Shown: piece after piece, positions 1 to 7,608 of the stretch
Layout of the letters: each line of letters begins with the position of its first letter
Position numbering within the stretch: position 1 is the first letter of the stretch
Assembly (NCBI GenBank): GCA_002383375.1
Contig: DFYR01000031.1
Span: forward strand, 1 to 7,608
DNA length: 7,608 bases
Reading direction: 5' to 3'
DNA from: Spirochaetaceae bacterium UBA4077
Lineage (GTDB): Bacteria; Spirochaetota; Spirochaetia; Treponematales; Rectinemataceae
Position numbers and translations under genes: made by a program
The notes under the pieces: generated by a model
The model's input: only the letters and a program-made list of their open reading frames with translations
The model's database searches: none
Told to the model about the DNA's origin: nothing

Positions 1-51
1 GGTAGGTATTCGAGCCTTTTAAGAAAGCACCCGTACGCGCGGCTTATTTTC

Positions 52-60
52 TGATACAAT
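52..60 (+). promoter_or_regulatory. possible extended -10 promoter element for the metallophosphoesterase remnant
   Basis: The sequence TGATACAAT matches the extended -10 form TGnTATAAT with one mismatch in the hexamer. No good -35 hexamer is visible 16-18 nt upstream, which is tolerated in extended -10 promoters. It would give a leader of about 90 nt before the ATG at 157. Assigned by eye only; a chance match in this AT-richer patch is quite possible. Confidence 0.3.
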
Positions 61-156
61 CTGTCTCATAAAAAGATGGCTTTAGGTGATCGATGTGTCC
101 CGCGCATCGTAGGCGTAAAGTACCCACGAAGATGTCCACACGATGGATGTAAAAGA

Positions 157-786
157 ATGAAAAAATTCCTGGTTCCCCTGATGGTCGCTGTGATCGCGCT
201 GCAAGCCTTCGGGCTCGACCAATCGGCAACGGGCGGCTCCCCCTTGAGTTCGACACCGCTCTGGGCTGCCGCCGAAGCGAAAAAAGACAAGATGGTCCTC
301 GTCAGCGACATACATCTGGGAATCGTCGATAAGTATTCCGAGAATCTCAAGAATAGAGCCGTATTCATCGAATTCCTGCGGCGTCTGGAAAATACGGCAG
401 ACGTGGGCGAACTGGTGATCGCGGGCGATTTTCTCGACGAGTGGTACCTTCCGCTGACCTATCCCCCCTACAGTGATTCGGGCGAATTCTACCGGCAGGT
501 GGTGAAAAATAACCAGCCATTGTTTGACGAACTCAACGCTCTTATAGCGAAGGGCATCAAGCTAAGCTGACCTACGTTCCCGGCAACCACGACATGACGC
601 TGGAGAGCGACATCCTGGCCCAGGCGCTCTCTGGGGTCAACCAGGCACGAGACGCCCGCGGCATGGGAAAGCAATTACACTGGATTCCGCAACGAGATCC
701 TGATCGAGCACGGGCACAGGTACGATGTCTTCTCGGCGCCCGACAGCGTCTCCAACAAGGACATCACCGGCGACGAGCTATGCTAT
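157..786 (+). pseudogene. secreted calcineurin-like metallophosphoesterase, frameshifted and 3'-truncated
   Basis: This is the remnant of an exported metallophosphoesterase. The chosen start is the ATG at 157, which opens a classic signal peptide (MKK, then a hydrophobic stretch to about residue 19); an upstream in-frame ATG at 76 would only add a charged, signal-incompatible extension. Family metal-site motifs follow: SDIHLG (Asp51, His53), GDFLDEW (Asp91, Asp94), then, in another frame, GNHDM, and finally EHGHRYD back in the first frame. The first break is at 559-568, where AAGCT is tandemly duplicated and a TGA follows at 568-570; deleting one copy restores GIKLTYVPGNHD. A second break near 672 behaves like one extra base (GMGK, then NYTGFRNEI). 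Homology-like sequence stops after SNKDITGDE at about 780, so the later part with the remaining GHxH-type motif is absent. The frame has no natural stop there and runs on antisense to kamA. Two lesions plus truncation favour a true pseudogene over sequencing error. Confidence 0.8.
559..568 (+). repeat. 5-nt tandem duplication (AAGCT x2) disrupting the metallophosphoesterase frame
   Basis: AAGCT occurs twice back to back. Removing one copy joins the frame encoding GIKL directly to TYVPGNHDM, the conserved third metal-binding motif. The duplication is therefore the inactivating lesion, or one of them. A perfect short tandem copy is what replication slippage or repair of a staggered break leaves behind; no transposon sequence remains beside it. 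Confidence 0.75.
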
Positions 787-794
787 AGATGCAC

Positions 795-822
795 AAGGCC
801 CCACGGTTCGTCCCCGGGCCTT
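795..822 (+). terminator. hairpin with T-rich tail after the remnant gene
   Basis: AAGGCCC (795-801) pairs with GGGCCTT (816-822), a 7-bp perfect stem around a 14-nt loop that contains TTCG. On the + strand it is followed by ATTTTAT, a short U-rich tail fitting a weak intrinsic terminator. It begins about 15 nt after the remnant's last recognisable codon and ends 3 nt beyond the kamA stop codon on the opposite strand. In the kamA direction there is no T tract after the stem, so it would be a better terminator for + transcription, although the stem could stabilise the kamA mRNA end. Confidence 0.45.
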
Positions 823-825
823 ATT

Positions 826-1848
826 TTATGCCTCTTCGGGATAAAAATGGATGGAACCGTCAGGTGCCTTGAGACGCCAGAAACCACTTTCGAGGCCGAT
901 CAGGCCCTCGGGCAGGTAGATCTTACCGGCACCGTCGGGCGCGTCCACCGCGTAGCGCGGTATCTCCAAGCCGGAGAGTCGTTTGCGCAGTTCCCCGTAG
1001 ATCGTCAGCCCCCGCGAAAGGGGGACGCGGAAATGCGCCGTGCCCGCCGCCAGGTCGCCTTGGAAGAGGTAATAGGGATCCACGCCTGCCCGGCTCAAGC
1101 CCACGAAAAGTGCTTCAAGAACACCAGCATCATCATTGATGCCGCGCAGCAGAACGGTCTGGCTCCGCACGGGAATACCCGCGGCGAGAATCATATCGAT
1201 TTTTTCCAGAAAAAGAGAAGAAAGCTCCTTAGGATGATTGGCCTGGATCACCATACGCAGGGGTTTGTACTTTTTCAGCATGGAAACAAGCTTCCCGTCC
1301 ACACGCTCGGGCAGGCTCACCGGTGCCCTGGTGCAGAGACGAAAAAAGATGCCGGATCGAGCCTCCCGTAGCTTGGCAAAAAGCGCTTCAAGCCTTTCGG
1401 TGGAAGCGCTTAGAGGATCTCCCCCGGAAATCAGGACTTCCCTTAGTTCGGGGTGATTTTGGACATATTGCTGAACCAGGAAAATTTCCTCATCAGATAT
1501 AAAGCCCTGTTCCGAAGGCAGTAGATTGCGGCGGAAACAGTGCCGACAGTAGAGCGGGCAGGTTCCGGTCACCCTGATAAGGAGTCGTGAGGCATACTGG
1601 TGTACGAGTCTGGGCAGGGGAGAATGCTCCTCCTCGCGAAGGGGATCTTCAGACTCCAGGGGAGCATCGATTAGCTCGGCCGGGGAGGGCAGGGCCTGGG
1701 CGAGGATGGGATCGAGGGGCACGCCTTTTTCGTCTCGACAACAGTTTTTATAGTCTTCCGAGGCAAGATCGAGCCAGTAGGGCGGCGCAGCGAAAGGTAA
1801 AGGCCCCTTTTTTTCCAGCGCTCCGGGCAGCGCAACATCATCGCTCAT
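826..1848 (-). CDS. kamA: KamA/EpmB-family radical SAM aminomutase (lysine 2,3-aminomutase-like)
   Basis: 340-residue cytoplasmic radical SAM enzyme of the lysine 2,3-aminomutase family. Seen: the cluster motif CPLYCRHC (Cys97, Cys101, Cys104) that would hold a [4Fe-4S] cluster and SAM; SGGDPL at 141-146; RSQTVLLRGIND at 228-239; YLFQGDLAAGTAHFR at 260-274; and VDAPDGAGK at 301-309, whose Lys309 aligns with the PLP-binding lysine. Known: classical lysine 2,3-aminomutase uses two Asp residues, one in the CDL motif and one in VDAPGGGGK, to hold the substrate side-chain amine; both positions look retained here (Asp265, Asp302), whereas E. coli EpmB, as I recall it, lacks them. At 340 residues it is EpmB-sized, shorter than clostridial LAM (about 416). 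Either L-lysine to beta-lysine conversion or a role in elongation factor P beta-lysylation is possible; I saw no EpmA or EF-P gene in the window. ATG 1848 is the first available start: an in-frame TAG lies four codons upstream. No Shine-Dalgarno is obvious. TAA stop. Confidence 0.9.
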   Translation of the reverse strand: MSDDVALPGALEKKGPLPFAAPPYWLDLASEDYKNCCRDEKGVPLDPILAQALPSPAELIDAPLESEDPLREEEHSPLPRLVHQYASRLLIRVTGTCPLYCRHCFRRNLLPSEQGFISDEEIFLVQQYVQNHPELREVLISGGDPLSASTERLEALFAKLREARSGIFFRLCTRAPVSLPERVDGKLVSMLKKYKPLRMVIQANHPKELSSLFLEKIDMILAAGIPVRSQTVLLRGINDDAGVLEALFVGLSRAGVDPYYLFQGDLAAGTAHFRVPLSRGLTIYGELRKRLSGLEIPRYAVDAPDGAGKIYLPEGLIGLESGFWRLKAPDGSIHFYPEEA

Positions 1849-1919
1849 AAGGCTACGCTAACGTTTTTAGGCCTTCCTGTTCAACACCCGTCGGCTGTAT
1901 GCTTCATTGTACGCTTTTG

Positions 1920-1936
1920 CCAGCAAGCCTTGCTGG
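1920..1936. repeat. perfect 8-bp inverted repeat upstream of the patatin-like gene
   Basis: CCAGCAAG-C-CTTGCTGG is an exact dyad with 8-bp arms around one central base; as RNA it would fold as a 7-bp stem with a 3-nt loop. It ends 6 nt before the AGGAG ribosome binding site of the gene starting at 1958. It could be an operator for a dimeric regulator, or a leader hairpin limiting access to the ribosome binding site. There is no T tract, so it is not an intrinsic terminator. Confidence 0.5.
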
Positions 1937-1942
1937 ACTTAT

Positions 1943-1947
1943 AGGAG
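1943..1947 (+). promoter_or_regulatory. ribosome binding site fixing the patatin-like start
   Basis: AGGAG lies 10 nt upstream of the ATG at 1958. This decides the start against the in-frame TTG at 1907, which has no Shine-Dalgarno and would add 17 residues unlike the family's N-terminus, where the glycine-rich oxyanion loop normally follows almost at once. Confidence 0.7.
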
Positions 1948-1957
1948 AGTCGCCCAT

Positions 1958-3040
1958 ATGCCGCAGTATAAAAACCTCATCTTCAAGGGTGGTGGTGTGA
2001 GGGGAGCCGCGTATGTCGGCGCGATCAGGTATCTCTACGAAAACAGGCTGATGCGATCGGTCCAGAGGGTGGCGGGCACCTCAGCGGGCGCTATTACTGC
2101 CGCCGTCCTTGCCCTGAATTTCCAGGACTTCACCGAGCTTAAGACCGTAGCAGACAGCCTGGACTATCGGAAGGTACCCGCCGAGGGAGACCTCAAGGAC
2201 GAGGATGCGGGACTGCTAGGCAAGCGGCTCTCAGCCAGGCTCCAATCCCACGGACTTTTCAAGAACCTCCAGTGTTCAATACGTCTTGTCCAGGAAAAAG
2301 GCTGGTATTCCAGCGATTATTTATATCAGTGGCTTCGTGCGACCATCGCTGGCAGGTTTTCTGCCGCCAAGGAAGCTTATACCTTCAGAGATTTTCGCGA
2401 TGTGGCGATCCATAGGGATAAACGGGCTTTCCTGGACCTCTACGTCACCGGCACCGATATTTCGAACCGGAAAAGCCGGGTTTTCTCCTATGAAACGACT
2501 CCCGACATGGAGGTCGCCTTGGCGGTGCGCATTTCCATGTCCATCCCTCTCTTCTTCGAAGCCATTCCCTTCGAGTATCCCGGCACTCAGGGAACGCAGT
2601 ACTTCGCCGACGGCGGGCTGATGTGGAATTACCCCATCGAGCTTTTCGACAATCCCAGATTCGGGCGGAGGATGGCTCAGGGAGTGAATACCGAGAGCTT
2701 GGGATTCTTTCTCTACGACTCTCCCCAGACTCTCAAGTACAAGGAGATAAAGGGGCTGGTGGATTATTTGGGCGCCCTCTTCGAAACCCTCAATCAGGTG
2801 CAGGACCAGCTTGTGCCTTTCAGGGAGAACGACAAGGATAGGACTGTTTTTATCGACGACCAGGCTGTCCCTATGACTCAGTTTGAAATCGAGGCTGGTG
2901 ACGAAACCTACACCAAGCTTTTCGATTCGGGATACCGGGCTACAGCGGAGTTTTTCTCGAATAAAAGCAACTGGGATATTTTCGTTCACAGGCTTCAATC
3001 CAGATTGGGCTGGAGAAAAGACAGGGGTGCAGAGGACTGA
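1958..3040 (+). CDS. patatin-like phospholipase family protein
   Basis: A 360-residue serine hydrolase of the patatin family, which cleaves acyl esters of phospholipids or related lipids with a Ser-Asp dyad. Seen, in order: an N-terminal beta strand then the oxyanion loop GGGVRG (11-16); the nucleophile elbow GTSAG (40-44, Ser42); and the second catalytic motif ADGGL (217-221, Asp218). The spacing and order are as expected for an active enzyme. The C-terminal third (about 240-360) has no motif I recognise. There is no signal peptide or transmembrane segment, so it should be cytosolic or peripherally membrane-attached, unlike secreted type III effectors or the outer-membrane PlpD type. It is divergent from kamA and followed by argR after 139 bp, with argR having its own promoter. 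The true lipid substrate cannot be told from sequence. Confidence 0.9.
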   Translation: MPQYKNLIFKGGGVRGAAYVGAIRYLYENRLMRSVQRVAGTSAGAITAAVLALNFQDFTELKTVADSLDYRKVPAEGDLKDEDAGLLGKRLSARLQSHGLFKNLQCSIRLVQEKGWYSSDYLYQWLRATIAGRFSAAKEAYTFRDFRDVAIHRDKRAFLDLYVTGTDISNRKSRVFSYETTPDMEVALAVRISMSIPLFFEAIPFEYPGTQGTQYFADGGLMWNYPIELFDNPRFGRRMAQGVNTESLGFFLYDSPQTLKYKEIKGLVDYLGALFETLNQVQDQLVPFRENDKDRTVFIDDQAVPMTQFEIEAGDETYTKLFDSGYRATAEFFSNKSNWDIFVHRLQSRLGWRKDRGAED

Positions 3041-3074
3041 GTACGACATAGGGGCTGCTCGTGTTTCGATCCTT

Positions 3075-3096
3075 GGACCTCGGGGGGTCCCCGGGG
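3075..3096 (+). repeat. GC-rich hairpin between the patatin-like gene and argR
   Basis: Two overlapping folds are possible: GGACC/GGTCC (3075-3079 with 3086-3090), or CCTCGGGG/CCCCGGGG (3078-3085 with 3089-3096, one T-G wobble, 3-nt loop). It lies about 35 nt after the patatin-like stop and just upstream of the argR promoter. On the + strand it is followed by AAAA rather than a T run, so it is not a standard intrinsic terminator; it may protect the upstream mRNA's 3' end or be incidental. Confidence 0.35.
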
Positions 3097-3113
3097 AAAA
3101 TAGTCGGGACTCC

Positions 3114-3142
3114 TTGAGAAAAATTAATATTTATGCAATAAT
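3114..3142 (+). promoter_or_regulatory. sigma70-type promoter of argR
   Basis: The -35 TTGAGA (3114-3119, 5 of 6 to consensus) is separated by exactly 17 bp from the -10 AATAAT (3137-3142, 5 of 6), which is preceded by TG one base away (TGC), an extended -10. The start would be about 3149, giving a leader of about 30 nt to the ATG at 3180. This is the best promoter in the window. Confidence 0.7.
3124..3137. promoter_or_regulatory. candidate ARG box (ArgR operator)
   Basis: TTAATATTTATGCA fits the ARG-box core TGAATwwwwATTCA at 12 of 14 positions, counting w as A or T. It sits in the spacer of the argR promoter and touches its -10, where a bound repressor would block RNA polymerase. Known: ArgR commonly represses its own gene through such sites, often as a pair of boxes about 3 bp apart; I see no clear second box here. 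The local AT-richness raises the chance-match rate. Confidence 0.5.
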
Positions 3143-3179
3143 TCGCCAACTATCCAAAGCCGACGGAGATCGTAAAACC

Positions 3180-3656
3180 ATGAAAGAAAGACTCGAGCGT
3201 CTTAAGGTCGTCAAGTCGCTCATAAAGACTCACCGTATTGATTCACAGGATTCTCTGCTCCAGCTGCTCGCCGAGGCCGGCTATTCGGTCACCCAGGCCA
3301 CCTTGTCCAGAGACCTCAAGTATCTCAAGGTAGGGAAGGTAGCCGATGGGCATAGCGGCTACTACTACACCATGCCCTCCGAAGAGGAGCGCAAGGAGTC
3401 GGAAAAACACTCAATCCAGGATTTTATGCGGGGCTATGTATCGGTAGACTGGAACGAAAGTGTCGTGGTGGTTAGGACCTTCTCCGGGCATTCGGATTCC
3501 ATGGCTCTGGCGATCGACAACATGGGCATGGAGGATGTGTTGGGGACGATCTCGGGAAGGGATAATGTCGTCTTTGTCGCTCTGAGGAAGGGCTCCAAGG
3601 GCGAGGATTTTATTGCCGCCTTAAAAGCAAAGATCCCCGATTTCGATCCTGAATGA
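3180..3656 (+). CDS. argR: arginine repressor ArgR
   Basis: A 158-residue transcription regulator, the family's usual length, that senses L-arginine and binds ARG boxes as a hexamer to repress arginine synthesis and often activate catabolism. Seen: the N-terminal winged helix-turn-helix, with DSQDSLLQLLAEAGYSVTQ leading into ATLSRDLKYLKV (40-51), the family's DNA-recognition signature; and the C-terminal oligomerisation and arginine-binding domain with VRTFSGHSDSMALAID (98-113) and LGTISGRDN (121-129). In well-studied homologues the last motif reads GTIAGDDT and its two Asp residues contact arginine; here the first is Arg127 and only Asp128 remains. The start at 3180 has GGAG at 3165-3168 and gives the canonical N-terminus; the frame is open upstream but does not look like ArgR there. 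No arginine gene is adjacent in the window. Confidence 0.95.
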   Translation: MKERLERLKVVKSLIKTHRIDSQDSLLQLLAEAGYSVTQATLSRDLKYLKVGKVADGHSGYYYTMPSEEERKESEKHSIQDFMRGYVSVDWNESVVVVRTFSGHSDSMALAIDNMGMEDVLGTISGRDNVVFVALRKGSKGEDFIAALKAKIPDFDPE

Positions 3657-3702
3657 TAGTATCCGGGGAAGGGGAGCGGATTTGGAAACGGGAAACCCTG
3701 GG

Positions 3703-3963
3703 CTATATTCCTTTCTGTCGACCCATCATGGCCTGATGTTCTTCCGCTAGATGTTCCAGCAGCTCGCTGAGTTTCCAGTCGAGATTGGAGACTGTCGTCG
3801 TTGCGAATGCTGGCGGTTCTCCTGCCAGACCCAGTGCCCGGACTGCCCTCAATACCCCCAAAGCCTCTTCGTTTGAAAAACCGTGAAGTACCACCGCTTT
3901 GAATTGTTGATCCATGGGAAAAGCATAGCAGATGCTGCGTCCGCTGGAAAGGATGTCTAGCAT
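3703..3963 (-). CDS. DUF3783 domain-containing protein
   Basis: A small 86-residue soluble protein. From about residue 22 it carries what I recognise as a DUF3783 domain: VVLHGFSNEEAL near the start, a central helix, then SNLDWKLSELLEHLAEEHQ near the end. The function of this family is unknown to me; no catalytic motif, signal peptide or membrane segment is visible. The ATG at 3963 is preferred because AAGGAGG lies upstream, although 13 nt is a long gap. The ATG at 3915 (giving MDQQFKAVVLHGF) is closer to the domain but has no Shine-Dalgarno. It runs convergent with argR (46 nt between stops) and divergent from clpB (142 nt between starts). TAG stop. Confidence 0.75.
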   Translation of the reverse strand: MLDILSSGRSICYAFPMDQQFKAVVLHGFSNEEALGVLRAVRALGLAGEPPAFATTTVSNLDWKLSELLEHLAEEHQAMMGRQKGI

Positions 3964-3976
3964 CGCAGTCGGCGGC

Positions 3977-3983
3977 CCTCCTT
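3977..3983 (-). promoter_or_regulatory. ribosome binding site of the DUF3783 gene
   Basis: AAGGAGG on the minus strand is a near-perfect Shine-Dalgarno, 13 nt before the ATG at 3963. The spacing is longer than the usual 5-10 nt, and no in-frame start codon lies between, so initiation from 3963 is the simplest reading. It is the main argument for including the 16 residues before the DUF3783-like region. Confidence 0.5.
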
Positions 3984-4057
3984 ATCTTCCGCACAGCAGC
4001 CGATAAGCATTTAGCCGCATCGTTTCTCCCCCACATCATTCGTACTGTCGCGCTAGC

Positions 4058-4086
4058 TTGCCTGGAGCAGTCTTCATTCGTATCTT
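4058..4086 (+). promoter_or_regulatory. possible clpB promoter
   Basis: TTGCCT (4058-4063, 4 of 6 to the -35 consensus) and TATCTT (4081-4086, 4 of 6 to the -10) are 17 bp apart. The start would fall about 4093, leaving only a very short leader before AAGGA (4095-4099) and the ATG at 4106, so the fit is tight. I looked for a CIRCE repeat (TTAGCACTC-N9-GAGTGCTAA) and for a sigma32-like CTTGAA/CCCCAT pair in 3964-4105 and saw neither convincingly. Confidence 0.3.
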
Positions 4087-4105
4087 TTAAACACAAGGAA
4101 ATCCT

Positions 4106-6680
<2,575 letters not shown>

Positions 6681-6697
<17 letters not shown>

Positions 6698-7592
6698 ACC
6701 GGAAGGACAACAGGGGACCGATGGGCGCCCGTTCGAATCGGTCCAGCCGACAGCCCTCACGGATACCCATGCACACCTGGGCCACGTACAGGAGCGCCTG
6801 GGACCGGCTGGCCTGGAAAGACTTTTCGAGGTCTTCCAGGCGTCCTGGGATGGGATGAAAGCTGCCGGAAAGCCAATAGCCCAGTTTCCCTTTATCGTGG
6901 ACATCGGCACCAGGCCAGGGGATCTTGCCCAAAGGCGCGAAGGCTTTGGCAGCCTTGACTTTATCCGGTTCAGCGCCGGACTCTGGCCGGGTCAGGAAGC
7001 TTTTACCGACCCCAAAGCCTCCCTGGAGCTTCTCGAGGCTGATCTACGTCAGGAAGAATGCTGCGCCTTGGGCGAGTGCGGCCTGGATTATTTTCACATG
7101 GAGGCCCAGCGCGGCCGACAGATCGCCCTCTTCGAGGCCCAGGCCGCACTCGCCCGAGCCCGAAACCTGCCTCTCATAGTCCACTCCCGGGATGCTTTCG
7201 AGGATACCCTTGCTGTCATCTCCGCCCTGGGCGGCAGTGCTCCTGTGATCATCCACTGCTTCAGCTACGGTCCCAGAGAGGCTGAAGCCTTTCTTGCCGC
7301 CGGCTGCCTTCTGTCCTTCGCCGGCAACCTGAGCTACCGCAGGGCGGAAGCGCTTTCCGAAGCGCTCAAGCTTGCGGCGAACGCAGACGTTCTTCTCATT
7401 GAAACCGATTCACCCTACATGAATCCCATGCCCCGCAGGGGGAAGCCTTCCTCGTCTCTGGATATCACAAGGACCTATGGCTATGCCGCTTCGGCCTTAG
7501 GATTGGAATTGGCTGATCTTGTCGAGGCGGTGCAGGCAAGAAGCTTTAAAATATTCTGCTCCCGGCGAGGATCCGAAGCGGGACAAGACTGA
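6681..7592 (+). CDS. tatD: TatD-family metal-dependent hydrolase (putative deoxyribonuclease)
   Basis: A 303-residue TIM-barrel hydrolase of the TatD family, which contains Mg-dependent 3'-5' DNases and other metal-dependent phosphoesterases; cytosolic. Metal ligands appear complete: TDTHAHL (His30, His32), GECGLDYF (Glu132), IVHSRDA (His168), IIHCFSYG (His192) and IETDSPY (Asp243), followed by NPMPRRGKPSS in place of the commoner LAPVPHRGK-type loop. It is longer than typical TatD (about 260), through a 25-residue polar N-terminal tail and an extended segment after the first motif (about 34-75). The ATG at 6681 lies 17 nt inside clpB with no Shine-Dalgarno in front and no better in-frame start, pointing to translation coupled to clpB termination. 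No substrate can be assigned; the name implies no role in Tat export. TGA stop. Confidence 0.9.
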
Positions 7593-7608
7593 CTTTTTCT
7601 GCTTCCCT

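Larger units (their letters stand above)
1849..1957. other. divergent intergenic region between kamA and the patatin-like gene
   Basis: This 109-bp stretch must hold the 5' signals of both flanking genes. I see no strong sigma70 pair for either strand; TATGCT at 1898-1903 is a weak -10 candidate for the + strand without a convincing -35. The one clear structure is a perfect palindrome at 1920-1936. No ORF here has coding character. Confidence 0.5.

Noticed and set aside
76..156. An earlier start at 76 for the metallophosphoesterase.
   Set aside because: It would bury the signal peptide behind 27 charged and Cys-containing residues; ATG 157 begins a normal signal sequence.
847..1371. A 174-codon + frame antisense to kamA and in frame with the end of the metallophosphoesterase remnant.
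   Set aside because: Its translation does not continue the metallophosphoesterase; it is the complement of kamA coding sequence. The shared frame is coincidental read-through.
1907..1957. A 17-residue N-terminal extension of the patatin-like protein from TTG 1907.
   Set aside because: It has no Shine-Dalgarno and includes the palindrome, whereas ATG 1958 has AGGAG at good spacing and starts right before the glycine-rich loop.
2321..3049. A 242-codon minus-strand frame inside the patatin-like gene.
   Set aside because: It is fully antisense to a gene with intact catalytic motifs, and no domain or ribosome binding site supports it.
3657..3702. A bidirectional terminator between convergent argR and the DUF3783 gene.
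   Set aside because: Only very short complementary stretches (such as GGG-AAA-CCC) are present, with no T tract on either strand; not enough to call.

Overview
This window of about 7.6 kb looks like chromosomal core sequence from a moderately GC-rich bacterium. Ordering and protein style (a KamA-family radical SAM enzyme, a cytosolic patatin-like hydrolase, ArgR, a DUF3783 protein, ClpB, a TatD-family hydrolase) suggest a spirochaete of the Treponema/Spirochaeta type. That placement is an inference from protein flavour; no rRNA or other taxonomic marker is present. Nothing points to a phage, transposon, CRISPR array, tRNA or recent foreign DNA.

Layout, left to right. (1) 1-822: a decayed secreted metallophosphoesterase (+). 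Its signal peptide and four metal-site motifs are readable, but the frame is broken by an exact 5-nt tandem duplication, apparently broken again by one extra base, and the 3' part of the gene is missing. A hairpin with a short T-rich tail follows. (2) 826-1848: a KamA/EpmB-family radical SAM, PLP-dependent aminomutase (-). (3) 1958-3040: a patatin-like phospholipase (+), divergent from kamA, with a perfect small palindrome just upstream of its ribosome binding site. (4) 3180-3656: ArgR (+), preceded by a good sigma70-type promoter with an ARG-box-like palindrome in its spacer, which suggests autorepression. (5) 3703-3963: a small DUF3783 protein (-), convergent with argR and divergent from clpB. 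(6) 4106-6697: full-length ClpB disaggregase (+), with tatD (6681-7592, +) overlapping its last 17 nt, so the two are probably cotranscribed and translationally coupled.

The genes do not form one pathway. ArgR is a global arginine sensor with no arginine gene beside it here; ClpB is protein quality control; the KamA protein either interconverts alpha- and beta-lysine or modifies elongation factor P; patatin is lipid hydrolysis. I found no convincing undescribed multi-gene system. The items most worth a second look are the argR promoter/operator, the altered arginine-pocket motif in ArgR, the lysine-aminomutase-like active site in a short KamA protein, and the footprint of decay in the metallophosphoesterase.
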